Source: DATKNA01 sp963755755
GTDB lineage: Bacteria > Actinomycetota > Actinomycetes > Actinomycetales > Kineosporiaceae
DNA: 64,000 bases
Reading direction: 5' to 3'
Assembly (NCBI GenBank): GCA_963755755.1
Contig: CAVWLJ010000002.1
Span: 1 to 64,000, forward strand
In this document: piece by piece, positions 56,399 through 64,000 of the stretch
Layout: each line of letters begins with the position of its first letter
Position numbering within the stretch: position 1 is the first letter of the stretch
The notes under the pieces: model-generated
Database searches by the model: none
What the model saw: only the letters and a program-made list of their open reading frames with translations
What the model was told of the DNA's origin: nothing
Program-made: the position numbers and the translations under genes

Positions 56399-57073
56399 TC
56401 AGTTCTCGCTGCTCCTGACGACTCCGACGGGGCAGGAGATGCCCGTGCCGCCGAGGCCGCAGTAGCCGTTCGGGACCTTGTGCAGGTACTGCTGGTGGTA
56501 GTCCTCGGCGTAGTAGAACGTCCCGGCCTCGTTCGCGGGGCGGGCGTCGGTCGTGATCGTGCCGAGCTTGAACTGGTCGAGCAGCGGCTGGTAGGCCGCC
56601 TTCGTGGCCTCGTAGGCGACCCGCTGCTCCTCGGTCGTCCAGTAGACCGCCGAGCGGTACTGGGTGCCGACGTCGTTGCCCTGCCGGTAGCCCTGCGTGG
56701 GGTCGTGGCTCTCCCAGAAGGTCCGCAGGAGCTCCTCGGCGGTGATCTGCTTGGGGTCGTAGGCGATCAGAACGGCCTCGGTGTGGCCGGTGCGCCCGGT
56801 GCAGGTCTCCTCGTAGGTCGGGTTGGGCGTGAAGCCGCCCTGGTACCCGACGGCGGTGGTGACCACGCCGGGGAGCTGCCAGAAGACGCGCTCGGCGCCC
56901 CAGAAGCAGCCCATGGCGACGTACAGGACCTCGGTGCCCTCGGGCCACGGGCCCTCGAGCGGGGTGCCGAGGACGGCGTGGAGCCGTGGCACCGGGTACG
57001 GCCGGACCTCACGGCCCGGCAGCGCCTCGTCGCGGCCGACCAACGTCGACTTCAGGCGGGATCCGAACAGCAC
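56399..57073 (-). CDS. msrA: Peptide methionine sulfoxide reductase MsrA
   Basis: A 224-residue intact MsrA. The catalytic cysteine is in VLYVAMGCFWGAERVFWQLP, followed by GGFTPNPTYEETCTGRTGHT, ESHDPTQGYRQGNDVGTQYR and YYAEDYHQQYLHKVPNGYC. The C-terminal GTGISCPVGVV with its cysteine provides a resolving residue. It reduces methionine-S-sulfoxide and uses thioredoxin. The longer N-terminal part, starting LFGSRLKSTLVGRDEALPG, is normal for the actinobacterial type. The ATG at 57073 is used. Confidence 0.95.
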   Translation of the reverse strand: MLFGSRLKSTLVGRDEALPGREVRPYPVPRLHAVLGTPLEGPWPEGTEVLYVAMGCFWGAERVFWQLPGVVTTAVGYQGGFTPNPTYEETCTGRTGHTEAVLIAYDPKQITAEELLRTFWESHDPTQGYRQGNDVGTQYRSAVYWTTEEQRVAYEATKAAYQPLLDQFKLGTITTDARPANEAGTFYYAEDYHQQYLHKVPNGYCGLGGTGISCPVGVVRSSEN

Positions 57074-57692
57074 GTCGAACTCCTCTCTCGCCGCGCGGGG
57101 CTGGCGTCGGTGGCTCCGACGCGGCTCTCTGCTGCGGCATACCGATCAATGCTCCGGGGGCGTGCGGTGTTCCCGCCTGTCGGGCCCGGGCGGCCGGTGC
57201 CCGTGCCGGCGGTTCCGGGGGCTGCCACGACCCTGCGAGGGGCCGTGCGCGGAAGCGGGAGATGCCGACGAGCCTTGCCGAAGGCACTTGGCCACCGGGA
57301 GTTGGGGAATCTCCCCGGAACGCGCCGGGGGCGCCGTTGCGATCGTCCTCTTGCATCAGCCCCATCATTCTCCGACGTCGCGGGGCGCCGTGGATAACGC
57401 CTCGTCGCATGCTTCGATACAGTCATTCCTCGCCATTGCGTCGCCTCGCGGCGCTCGCGGTGCCTGAGCACTGTCGCAACTGTTCGGCCGGTACCGTCTC
57501 CACCTCCATGGCCCCGGAACAGTTCTTGCCCGCGCCCTCCTGACTGATTCTTCAACGCATGCTTGCAGCCTTTCCTCCCGCGTTATCCACAGGTGCGGGA
57601 CGATGGTTCCATTGTCCACAGCCTGGCGGCAGCGGTGTTGCGTCGGTTTGAATCCTGCTAGTATTCCTATACGTGTTCGACGGGGAGGGTGC
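57074..57692. promoter_or_regulatory. Long non-coding region with three DnaA-box-like sites upstream of the HNH gene
   Basis: I find no convincing gene here; the open frames are arginine- and proline-rich shadows. It holds TTATCCACG (minus strand, 57389-57397), a perfect TTATCCACA at 57583-57591 and TTGTCCACA at 57612-57620, matching the DnaA-box consensus. A GTTCGA half site at 57675-57680 resembles one arm of the actinobacterial SOS box, but its partner arm is poor. The region is less GC-rich than its neighbours. Confidence 0.55.
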
Positions 57693-59979
57693 ATGGGCGG
57701 GGGACGTGGCACCGATTCACGCATTGCGTATTCCTCGGAGACCCCGACGTCGGATCCCTCATCGAGGTCGCGCCAACAAGAGTTCATCGACGGTGCTTTG
57801 ATTCGGCGCGCCTGGTCCCGCATCGATGGCGGCGATGCAGGCAATGGCGGATCCGGTCGACGGGCCGTGCCCGGCCGGCCTCGTCCCGACGGGCGACTCG
57901 ACCGAACCGTGGCGGCAAGTGATCCACGCGGTCGTCGCCGGTCGACGGCTGAGCGGCTGGGTCTTGTGGGCTCAGCTGTCGATGGTCGCCCGGTGGATCG
58001 CTGCGTGGCGGCAGGCGCCGCCGGTGTCGAACACGACCAGCGAGGGTGACCGGTGCGAGCCGGCCGACCCGGCGTTGACCAGGCGATTGAACGACGAGAT
58101 CAGGCGCGTGGAACGTCAGCTTGGAGGTCGGCTCAGCGGAATGTGGTCCGGGTTGGCCGCCGAGATGGCTCCGGATCTCGTGTCGGCCGAGCTCGGGCTG
58201 GCCACCGGGATGTCCCGGCTGATGTCCGATCGCCACGTGCAGGCCGCCGATGCGATCTTCGTGCAGGACCGCCTGCCGCGGCTGCGGCGTCTGCTGCGAT
58301 CCGGATGGGTCGAGTGGGCCAAGCTCGACGCGTTCGTCCGCGACACGGAGTGCCTCGATCTCGTCGTCGCGCACGCCGTCGAGCGGATCATCCTCGGCGA
58401 CCTCGAGCCCGACGAGACCCTGGACGTGGTGGCGGATCCGGCGCAGCCGGGGTTGGGCCTGCCCGCCATCGTCAGCATGACCCTTCCGCAGTTACGAGCC
58501 GCGATCGCCGCCGCGATAGCGGCCATCGATGCCGAGGCGGCAGCCCGCCGCGCGAAGGCCGTGAGGGCCGCGCGTCGCGTGCGGTCGCGGACCGACCTCG
58601 ACGGCGGGGCGACCGCTGACGGCGGAACTGACGGTCGAGGCCGCGGCCGCTGTCTGGAACGCGCTCACGGCAGCGGCGAAGACGGCGCGGGCGGCAGGTG
58701 ATCCGCGATCGCTCGATCAGCTGCGGGCCGACGTGCTCGTCGCGCGCACCACGGGACTGCACTGCCGCCGCCCGCGCCTGGTGACACCCCGGACGTGCCT
58801 GATCCGGAGGACCTTGCGACGCTCGGCGACGTCACCACGTCCGGGGATCCCGACGACCTGGAACGCTGCGCCAGCCCTCTCGGCGACGAGACCAACCGAG
58901 GCGTTCTCGACGAGGCCGGCGACGAGGCCGACGACGAGGCCGACGACGAGGCTGAGACGAGGCTGGCGAGGCGCGACAGCGGGCTCGGCGACGAGGCCGG
59001 CGGCGACGCAGGAGAGCGACCGCCGACCCGCCTCCGCCTCCGAGGAGCTCGATGCGGCCGACTGCCGACGTGGCCGGCGCGTGTCACGCCTGCGGACAGG
59101 AACCGGGTCGAGCTCGGGCCCACCGTGCCGGGCGGCCGATGAGCGTGAACCTCACCCTGCCGCTCTCGACCTACCTCGGCCTGGCGGAGGATCCGGGCCG
59201 GCTCGACGGCTACGGTCCGGTGGCTGCCGGTCTCGCCAGGCAGATCATCGACTGACGCCGCTCGCCGGCCCGGTGACGGTGGTCCCAACGGGATCACCTG
59301 GAGATGCGTGATCACGGATGACGAGCACGGGACGGTCCTGGGCGTCGGATCGCCCATCCACGTGTCGCGCCACGACCCGCCACCGCGGCTGGCCGATCTG
59401 GTCCGTACGAGCGAGCCCACCTGTTGCTTCCCGGGATGCCGCGTGCGAGCGCGTGACTGCGATCTCGACCATCGGGTCCCGTACGACCCGCGGGACCCCG
59501 ACGGACGGCGAGGCGGAGGTTCGACCTGCTCGTCCAATCTCCAACCCCTCTGCAGGACGCATCATCGGCTCAAGACAGCCGGCGTGATTCACGTCCGACT
59601 CGTTCCGACGACCGAAGGGTGCGGCGTCCCGCCCGGGACTCTGGAGTTCACGACGTCGACCGGGCTCGCCTACCGGCGCAGTCCGACCCGGGCGACGCCG
59701 TCCACGATCGACCTCGAGGATCCCCTCGTCGCTACCGCCGTCGCCCACGCAGGCCTCCGCGCCGCCCAGGACGCCGCGTCCGACGCCCGCAGCGACCTCG
59801 CGGCCGCGGCGGCCCGTCGGAGGAGCGCAGGTCGACCCGGTGCCGCCTCGGCTGCTACCGAGCAGCTCGAGTACGACGGCGAGGACCGCGCCTGGCGGAA
59901 GAGCCTGCGCGAGCACGGGCAACGCCGTGTCCGCGAGGCCGCCGCGCCAGCGTCCAGCCGGCGAGGGCGGGCACCTTGA
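57693..59979 (+). CDS. DUF222/13E12-family HNH endonuclease-like protein (frameshifted)
   Basis: The start at 57693 gives GGGRGTDSRIAYSSETPTSD. The DUF222 part includes GRRLSGWVLWAQLSMVARWI, EMAPDLVSAELGLATGMSRL and SGWVEWAKLDAFVRDTECLD. Then follow LTAELTVEAAAAVWNALTAA and LDQLRADVLVARTTGLHC. The HNH domain shows SEPTCCFPGCRVRARDCDLD (with HR next), then STCSSNLQPLCRTHHRLKTA. The linker between is of low complexity and acidic. Members are often repeated in actinobacterial genomes (13E12 repeats in mycobacteria) and host prophage integration there. At least five indels break the frame (near 57,845, 58,610, 58,745, 59,140 and 59,270), so this is either poorly sequenced or decayed. Confidence 0.82.
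58908..59000 (+). repeat. Tandem GACGAGGCC-type repeat in the HNH gene linker
   Basis: Units of 9-12 bases related to GACGAGGCC recur from 58908 to 59000, giving the acidic protein run EAGDEADDEADDEAET. The repeat lies in the linker between the DUF222 part and the HNH domain and is a plausible site of length variation. Confidence 0.7.
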
Positions 59980-60038
59980 TCCGCCGTTCTGATCATCTGA
60001 TCCGAAAGGATCACGCGTGCGAGCCGCACCACCCGCCG

Positions 60039-61520
60039 TCACACGACGAGCAGGTCCTCCTCCGGCTCCGCCTCGCCGGCTGCCAAGCCGCGCCACACCG
60101 GCGCGAGGCGGCCCACCGCGGCCTCCATCTCGGGCAGGGGTCGCGAGAAGGGCAGCCGGAGCCGCGACTCGAAGGCGCCGTCGACCCCGAAGCGGGGGCC
60201 CGGTATGAGGACGACGCCCACGGAGCGCGCGGCCGCGGCGAGCGCCGAGCTCGACGGTGTCGGCAACCGGCACCACAGCACCAGCCCGCCCGCCGGCACC
60301 GGTGCCGACCAGCCCGGGAGCTCGCGGGCGATCACCGAGGCCAGGCCGGCGGCCCTCGCGCCCAGCACCTCCCGACGCGAGGCGACAACGGCGTCGATGT
60401 CCGCCAGCAGGTGCGCGGTGGCGAGCTGCTCGACGAGCGGCGAGCCGAGGTCCTCCAGGGCGCGCCGCAGGGTCAGCCGCCGGACGAGCCCGGCCTCCCC
60501 GCGCACCCACCCGACCCGCAGCCCGCCCCAGAAGGTCTTGCTCGTCGAGCCGAGCGTCACCACGGCGCCCCGGCGTCCGAAGGCGGCGAAGGGTGCCGGC
60601 GCGGCCGGCGCGGCGGGCCCCCGCAGGTCGAGGTCGACAGTCGTCTCGTCGACGACGACCGTGCAGCCCGCGGACGCCAGCGCCCCGGCGAGAGCGGCCC
60701 GGACGTCGGCGTCCATCAACTGACCGGTGGGGTTGTGGAAGTCGGGCATGAGGTAGGCCGCCCGGGCGCCGGTGGCGCGCGCGGCGGAGGCGAACGCCTC
60801 GACGTCCCACCCGACGTCCTCGATCGGCACCGGTACCGGCCGTCCGCCGGCCCGCCGGATCGCGTCGAGCGCCAGCGGGTACGAGGGACTCTCGACGATC
60901 ACGCGGTCCCCGGGCGACAGCACGGCCTCCAGGACGAGCCGCAGCCCGTGCGCCGCGCCCGCGGTGACGAGCACCTCGTCGCCGGAGGTGGGCGCGCCGC
61001 GAGCGGTGAAGCGCTCGGCCACCAGCTCGCGCAGTGCCGGCAACCCGGCCGTCGCGTAGCCGTGCCCCGGCAGGTACCGGGGGAGCTCGGCGAGGGCGGC
61101 CGCGTAGGCCGCCGGCACCTGCGGCGGCGCCTCGGGGGCGGCGCTCGTGAAGTCACCCCGGCCGTCGGCGGAGCCGCCGCCGGCGATCGGGAACGGGTGC
61201 ACCGGCCACGGCGCGTTGTCCACCCCGCGACCGCTGCTGGGCAAGGCCGTCCACGTGCCCGCACCCTGGCCGGCGTCCGCGAAGCCGGTCTCGCGCAACG
61301 ACCGGTAGGCGGCGGCCGTCGTCGTCCGGCTCGTGCCCAGCGCCACCGCGAGCTCGCGCTCGGACGGCAGGACGACGTGCACGGGTAGCCTGCCGTCGAG
61401 GACGAGCTGGCGCAGCCGGCCGGCGAGCGCCAGGTATCCGGCGCCCGGCCCGGAGTTCCACCCGGCGAGCAGCGGGAGCAGCTCCCGGGTCGTCGTCCGC
61501 CGCAGCGGCCTCGGGGTCAT
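60039..61520 (-). CDS. MocR-family regulator (GntR winged helix plus aminotransferase-like domain)
   Basis: The 493-residue protein starts TPRPLRRTTTRELLPLLAGW. The GntR-like winged helix follows (LAGRLRQLVLDGRLPVHVVL, with PSERELAVALGTSRTTTAAA). The PLP-binding fold has the aminotransferase-like motifs LPGHGYATAGLPALRELVAE, PDFHNPTGQLMD and the lysine motif VTLGSTSKTFWGGLRVGWVR. In such regulators the domain binds PLP or a PLP adduct. The divergent partner is a YczE-like membrane protein, a combination already described for YczR-type MocR proteins, so it probably regulates that gene. Confidence 0.92.
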   Translation of the reverse strand: MTPRPLRRTTTRELLPLLAGWNSGPGAGYLALAGRLRQLVLDGRLPVHVVLPSERELAVALGTSRTTTAAAYRSLRETGFADAGQGAGTWTALPSSGRGVDNAPWPVHPFPIAGGGSADGRGDFTSAAPEAPPQVPAAYAAALAELPRYLPGHGYATAGLPALRELVAERFTARGAPTSGDEVLVTAGAAHGLRLVLEAVLSPGDRVIVESPSYPLALDAIRRAGGRPVPVPIEDVGWDVEAFASAARATGARAAYLMPDFHNPTGQLMDADVRAALAGALASAGCTVVVDETTVDLDLRGPAAPAAPAPFAAFGRRGAVVTLGSTSKTFWGGLRVGWVRGEAGLVRRLTLRRALEDLGSPLVEQLATAHLLADIDAVVASRREVLGARAAGLASVIARELPGWSAPVPAGGLVLWCRLPTPSSSALAAAARSVGVVLIPGPRFGVDGAFESRLRLPFSRPLPEMEAAVGRLAPVWRGLAAGEAEPEEDLLVV

Positions 61521-61538
61521 CGGTCCACTGTGGTCCGG

Positions 61539-61563
61539 ATTGGCTATGGAAGACAAGGCCAAT
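61539..61563. promoter_or_regulatory. Inverted repeat ATTGGC-N13-GCCAAT between mocR-type gene and yczE-like gene
   Basis: ATTGGC at 61539-61544 and GCCAAT at 61558-61563 are exact inverted halves separated by 13 bases, in the 54-base spacer between the two divergent starts. Short ATTGG/TTGG elements also recur at 61578-61582. It is a good candidate operator for the MocR-type regulator. Confidence 0.6.
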
Positions 61564-61574
61564 GAGGGCCGAGA

Positions 61575-62204
61575 ATGGTTGGCATGCCCCGCCGCCTCGT
61601 CCAGCTCTACCTCGGTCTCGCCCTGTACGCGCTGAGCATGGGGCTGTTCATCCGCTCCGATCTCGGCGTCATGCCGTGGGACGTGCTGCACCAGGGCCTG
61701 GAGCGCTGGCTGCCCTTCTCCTTCGGGACCGTGACGATCCTGGTCGGGGCCCTGGTCCTGCTCGCCTGGATCCCGCTGCGTCAGCGACCCGGCCTCGGCA
61801 CGGTGAGCAACGTTCTCGTCATCGGGATCGTCGTCGACGAGGTGCTCCGCGTCGTCCCCACGCCCCACCTGCTCGGCGTCCGGATCACGCTGCTCGTCGC
61901 CGGCGTCGTCCTCAACGCCGTCGCGACCGCCGCGTACATCGGCGCCCGCTTCGGCCCCGGGCCCCGCGACGGCCTCATGACCGGGATCGTCGCGCGCACC
62001 GGCTGGCAGGTCCGCTGGGTCCGCACGGTGATCGAGGTCTCCGTCGTCGCCGTCGGGTGGGTGCTCGGCGGGGCCTTCGGTATCGGCACCATCCTGTACG
62101 CCGCCGCGGTCGGTCCGCTGGTCCACCCGCTGCTGCCGCTGCTGCGCGTTCCGGAGCCCCCCGCGCAGACGCCGGTCGCCGAGCCGGTCGAGATGGGCGC
62201 ATAG
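61575..62204 (+). CDS. YczE/YitT-like integral membrane protein
   Basis: A 209-residue protein with five to six hydrophobic segments (LVQLYLGLALYALSMGLFIR, TVTILVGALVLLAWIPLRQ, VLVIGIVVDEVLRVVPTP, LLVAGVVLNAVATAAYIGAR, VIEVSVVAVGWVLGGAFGIG). The GARFGPGPRDGLMTGIVART and FGIGTILYAAAVGPLVH motifs are those of the YczE family. Its transport substrate is unknown; links to MocR-type regulators suggest a PLP-related or amino-acid role. The start at 61575 or 61584 (MPRRL) may be used. Confidence 0.88.
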   Translation: MVGMPRRLVQLYLGLALYALSMGLFIRSDLGVMPWDVLHQGLERWLPFSFGTVTILVGALVLLAWIPLRQRPGLGTVSNVLVIGIVVDEVLRVVPTPHLLGVRITLLVAGVVLNAVATAAYIGARFGPGPRDGLMTGIVARTGWQVRWVRTVIEVSVVAVGWVLGGAFGIGTILYAAAVGPLVHPLLPLLRVPEPPAQTPVAEPVEMGA

Positions 62205-62231
62205 CGCGGGAGCAGTTGGCACTCTGTAGAT

Positions 62232-64000
62232 ATGCAGAGCGTCACCGTCGAACGACGCAGAGTCCGTGTTCGCGGTCGGGTCCACGGCGTCGGCTTCCGG
62301 CCGTTCGTCTACGGGCTCGCCGTCGAACTCGGACTCTCCGGCTGGGTGCTCCGGGACGCCGCCGGCGTCGTCGCCGACGCCCAGGGGCCGGCGGCGGCGC
62401 TCGACGCCTTCGTCCGCCGGGTCGTCACCGACGCACCGGCGACCGCGGCCGTGGACGCCGTCAGCGTCGCGTCGCTCGATCCGGTGCCGCGGCACCGGGT
62501 TCACGATCGCGGACGAGGAGAGCGCCTCCGCTCCACCCGCCCCCGACCTCGCCCCCTGCGACGCGTGCCTCGCCGAGCTCACCGACCCCGGCGACCGCCG
62601 GTACGGGCACCCGTTCGTCGCCTGCAGCGCCTGCGGTCCCCGGTTCTCGTTCGGCCCGCCGCCCGAACCGTGCGCCGCCTGCCGCGCCGAGCGGGACGAC
62701 CCCGACGGACGCCGGTACCGCGCGCCCTGGATCACCTGCGACGCCTGCGGGCCCGCGGTGGAACTCGTCGGCGCCGACGGAACGGCCTCGGCGTCCGGTG
62801 CGCAGGCCGTCGCCCGCGCCCGCGAGCTCGTCGCCGAGGGAGAGGTCGTCGCGGTCAAGGGCGTCGGCGGGTACCAGCTCGTCTGCGACGCGACCGATCC
62901 GGACGCCGTCGGCCGGCTCCGGGAGCGGCGTCAGCGGGGCGACGCGCCGTTCCCGGTGCTCGTGCCGGACCTCGACGCCGCCCGCGAGATCGCCGAGATC
63001 GGGATCGCCGAGGCCGACCTGCTCGCCTCGCCCCGCCGGCCGGTCGTGCTCCTGCGACCCCGCGAGGGCAGCGCGCTCGCGTCGCTCGTCGCGCCCGGCG
63101 CCGGCCGGATCGGCGTCCTGCTCCCGCCGTCGCCGCTGCACGTCCTGCTCCTCGGGCGCGCCGGCGATCCCCCCGGCCCGCGGGCCCTCGTCCTGGCCGG
63201 CGCCGCCCTCGGCGGCGCGGCGGTGGTGACGGACGACGAGGACGCCCTCCGCCGGCTCTCCGGGATCGCCGACGCCTGGCTGCGCCACGACCACCCGATC
63301 GCGGTCCCCTGCGAGGACTCGGTGGTCGAGGTCGTCGACGGCGAACCGTTGCCGGTGCGGCGCTCGCGCGGCGAGGCCCCGCTGCCGATCGCGCTGCCCT
63401 TCGACGTCGACCCCGTCGTCGCCGCCGGCGGCGACGTCCGCAACGCCTTCTGCGTCGCGCAGGGCCACCAGGCCTGGCTCTCCGCCCACGTCGGCGACAT
63501 GGACGACATCGCCACCCAGCGCGCGTTCGCCCGCGCCGTCGACCACCTCCAGGAGCTCGTCCGGGTCGAGCCGCGCCGCCTCGTGGTCGACCGGCACCCG
63601 CTGTACCGCAGCGCGCGCGGCGCGCAGGAGGCCGCGGACGAGGGCGGCATGAGCCTCGCGCGCGTGCAGCACCACCACGCCCACATCGCCGCCGTCATGG
63701 CCGAGAACGGCCACGACGGCCGCGTCCCCGTCGTCGGCATCGCCTTCGACGAGGCCGGGCACGGCGACGACACCGCGGTCTGGGGCGGGGAGGTGATCGT
63801 CACCGACTACGACGACTACGAGCGCCTCGCGCACCTGGCCTACGCCCCGCTCGCGGGCGGCGACGCGACGGTCCGCCGGCCCTACCGGATGGCCCTCGCG
63901 CACCTGCACGCCGCCGGCGTCCCCTGGACCGAGGACCTGCCCTGCGTCGGCGTCGCGCCGGTGGGGGAGCGGTCCGTGCTCTCCCACCAGCTGTCCACCG
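62232..64000 (+). CDS. hypF: HypF carbamoyltransferase, partial (one frameshift)
   Basis: HypF makes the CN ligands of [NiFe]-hydrogenase from carbamoyl phosphate, passing the carbamoyl group to HypE. The N-terminal acylphosphatase domain is RVRGRVHGVGFRPFVYGLAV. After an indel near 62,500 come two zinc-finger pairs (CDACLAEL, CSACGP, CAACRAE, CDACGP), the YrdC-like domain (EGEVVAVKGVGGYQLVCDAT) and a Kae1-like part (ARVQHHHAHIAAVMAENGH, VVGIAFDEAGHGDDTAVWGG). The gene runs off the right end. It implies hydrogenase genes or other hyp genes beyond the window. Confidence 0.92.
   Translation, partial: MQSVTVERRRVRVRGRVHGVGFRPFVYGLAVELGLSGWVLRDAAGVVADAQGPAAALDAFVRRVVTDAPATAAVDAVSVASLDPVPRHRVHDRGRGERLRSTRPRPRPLRRVPRRAHRPRRPPVRAPVRRLQRLRSPVLVRPAARTVRRLPRRAGRPRRTPVPRALDHLRRLRARGGTRRRRRNGLGVRCAGRRPRPRARRRGRGRRGQGRRRVPARLRRDRSGRRRPAPGAASAGRRAVPGARAGPRRRPRDRRDRDRRGRPARLAPPAGRAPATPRGQRARVARRARRRPDRRPAPAVAAARPAPRARRRSPRPAGPRPGRRRPRRRGGGDGRRGRPPPALRDRRRLAAPRPPDRGPLRGLGGRGRRRRTVAGAALARRGPAADRAALRRRPRRRRRRRRPQRLLRRAGPPGLALRPRRRHGRHRHPARVRPRRRPPPGARPGRAAPPRGRPAPAVPQRARRAGGRGRGRHEPRARAAPPRPHRRRHGRERPRRPRPRRRHRLRRGRARRRHRGLGRGGDRHRLRRLRAPRAPGLRPARGRRRDGPPALPDGPRAPARRRRPLDRGPALRRRRAGGGAVRALPPAVH

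Noticed and set aside
57052..57555. Minus-strand frame of 167 codons in the region upstream of the HNH gene
   Set aside because: It is rich in R, P and G, has no domain-like pattern, and lies opposite a region with regulatory-looking sites.

Overview
The window looks like two pieces of DNA from different organisms joined near position 10,720-10,775. Right of the join (about 10.76-64 kb) the DNA is very GC-rich. It carries typical actinobacterial content: the eno-ftsB-DUF501-ppx order, many GTG starts with 4-base overlaps, a LytR-CpsA-Psr wall-attachment protein, a DUF222/13E12 HNH gene, an SARP regulator and SBP56. A Pseudonocardiales-like actinobacterium is my best guess. Left of the join (1-10.7 kb) the GC content is lower. 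The genes there (CheR/CheB/PAS histidine kinase signalling, a DUF5916 beta-barrel protein, a GxxExxY protein next to CACAGA-rich repeats) resemble Gemmatimonadota. The join removes the N-terminal part of a DUF885 gene, so an assembly chimera is more likely than horizontal transfer.

Single-base indels break reading frames throughout. They are densest in the left part and in 10.7-20 kb, and also occur near 33.4, 43.9, 45.3, 51.4, 54.6, 58 and 62.5 kb. This pattern fits unpolished long-read sequence. Frameshifted genes are therefore annotated as single loci with the shifts stated. Two genes (an ABC exporter near 18.3 kb and a YbdK-type ligase near 28.3 kb) also lack internal blocks.

Layout. 0-6 kb: signalling proteins on the minus strand (PAS protein, CheR-PAS, CheB, histidine kinase). 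6-10.7 kb: conserved hypotheticals, a lipoprotein, the DUF5916 protein, a GxxExxY protein and a 35-bp inverted repeat. 10.76-17 kb: DUF885 fragment, enolase, FtsB/DivIC, DUF501, exopolyphosphatase, lipoprotein, dienelactone hydrolase, uracil-DNA glycosylase. 17-25 kb: membrane protein, YCII protein, ABC remnant, pirin, Pth2, M20 peptidase, an unusual short tRNA with anticodon UAA, a WYL-type regulator whose frame runs into that tRNA, a Bax-inhibitor-like protein and a class I glutamine amidotransferase. 25-38 kb: thiolase, SGNH hydrolase, glutamate-cysteine-ligase-like enzyme, a four-gene MBL/UPF0145-type operon, cystathionine beta-synthase, beta-mannosidase-like GH2, LCP protein. 38-50 kb: MoxR ATPase with VWA partner, amidase, trans-aconitate methyltransferase with a near-perfect palindrome upstream, SDR, methyltransferase, and a tightly overlapping GH2-Nudix-kinase-EamA operon. 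50-57 kb: secreted GDSL hydrolase, propeller glycosidase-like protein, DUF1059 protein, and an SARP regulator facing a SnoaL-SBP56-DUF2182 gene set, followed by a methyltransferase and msrA. 57-64 kb: a DUF222/HNH element preceded by three DnaA-box-like sites, a divergent MocR-type regulator and YczE-like membrane protein pair, and the start of hypF.

The best candidate for an undescribed system is at 52.1-55.6 kb. An SARP-type regulator is divergent from a SnoaL-SBP56-DUF2182 set, and the spacer holds three heptamers at exact 11-bp spacing, the geometry SARPs bind.
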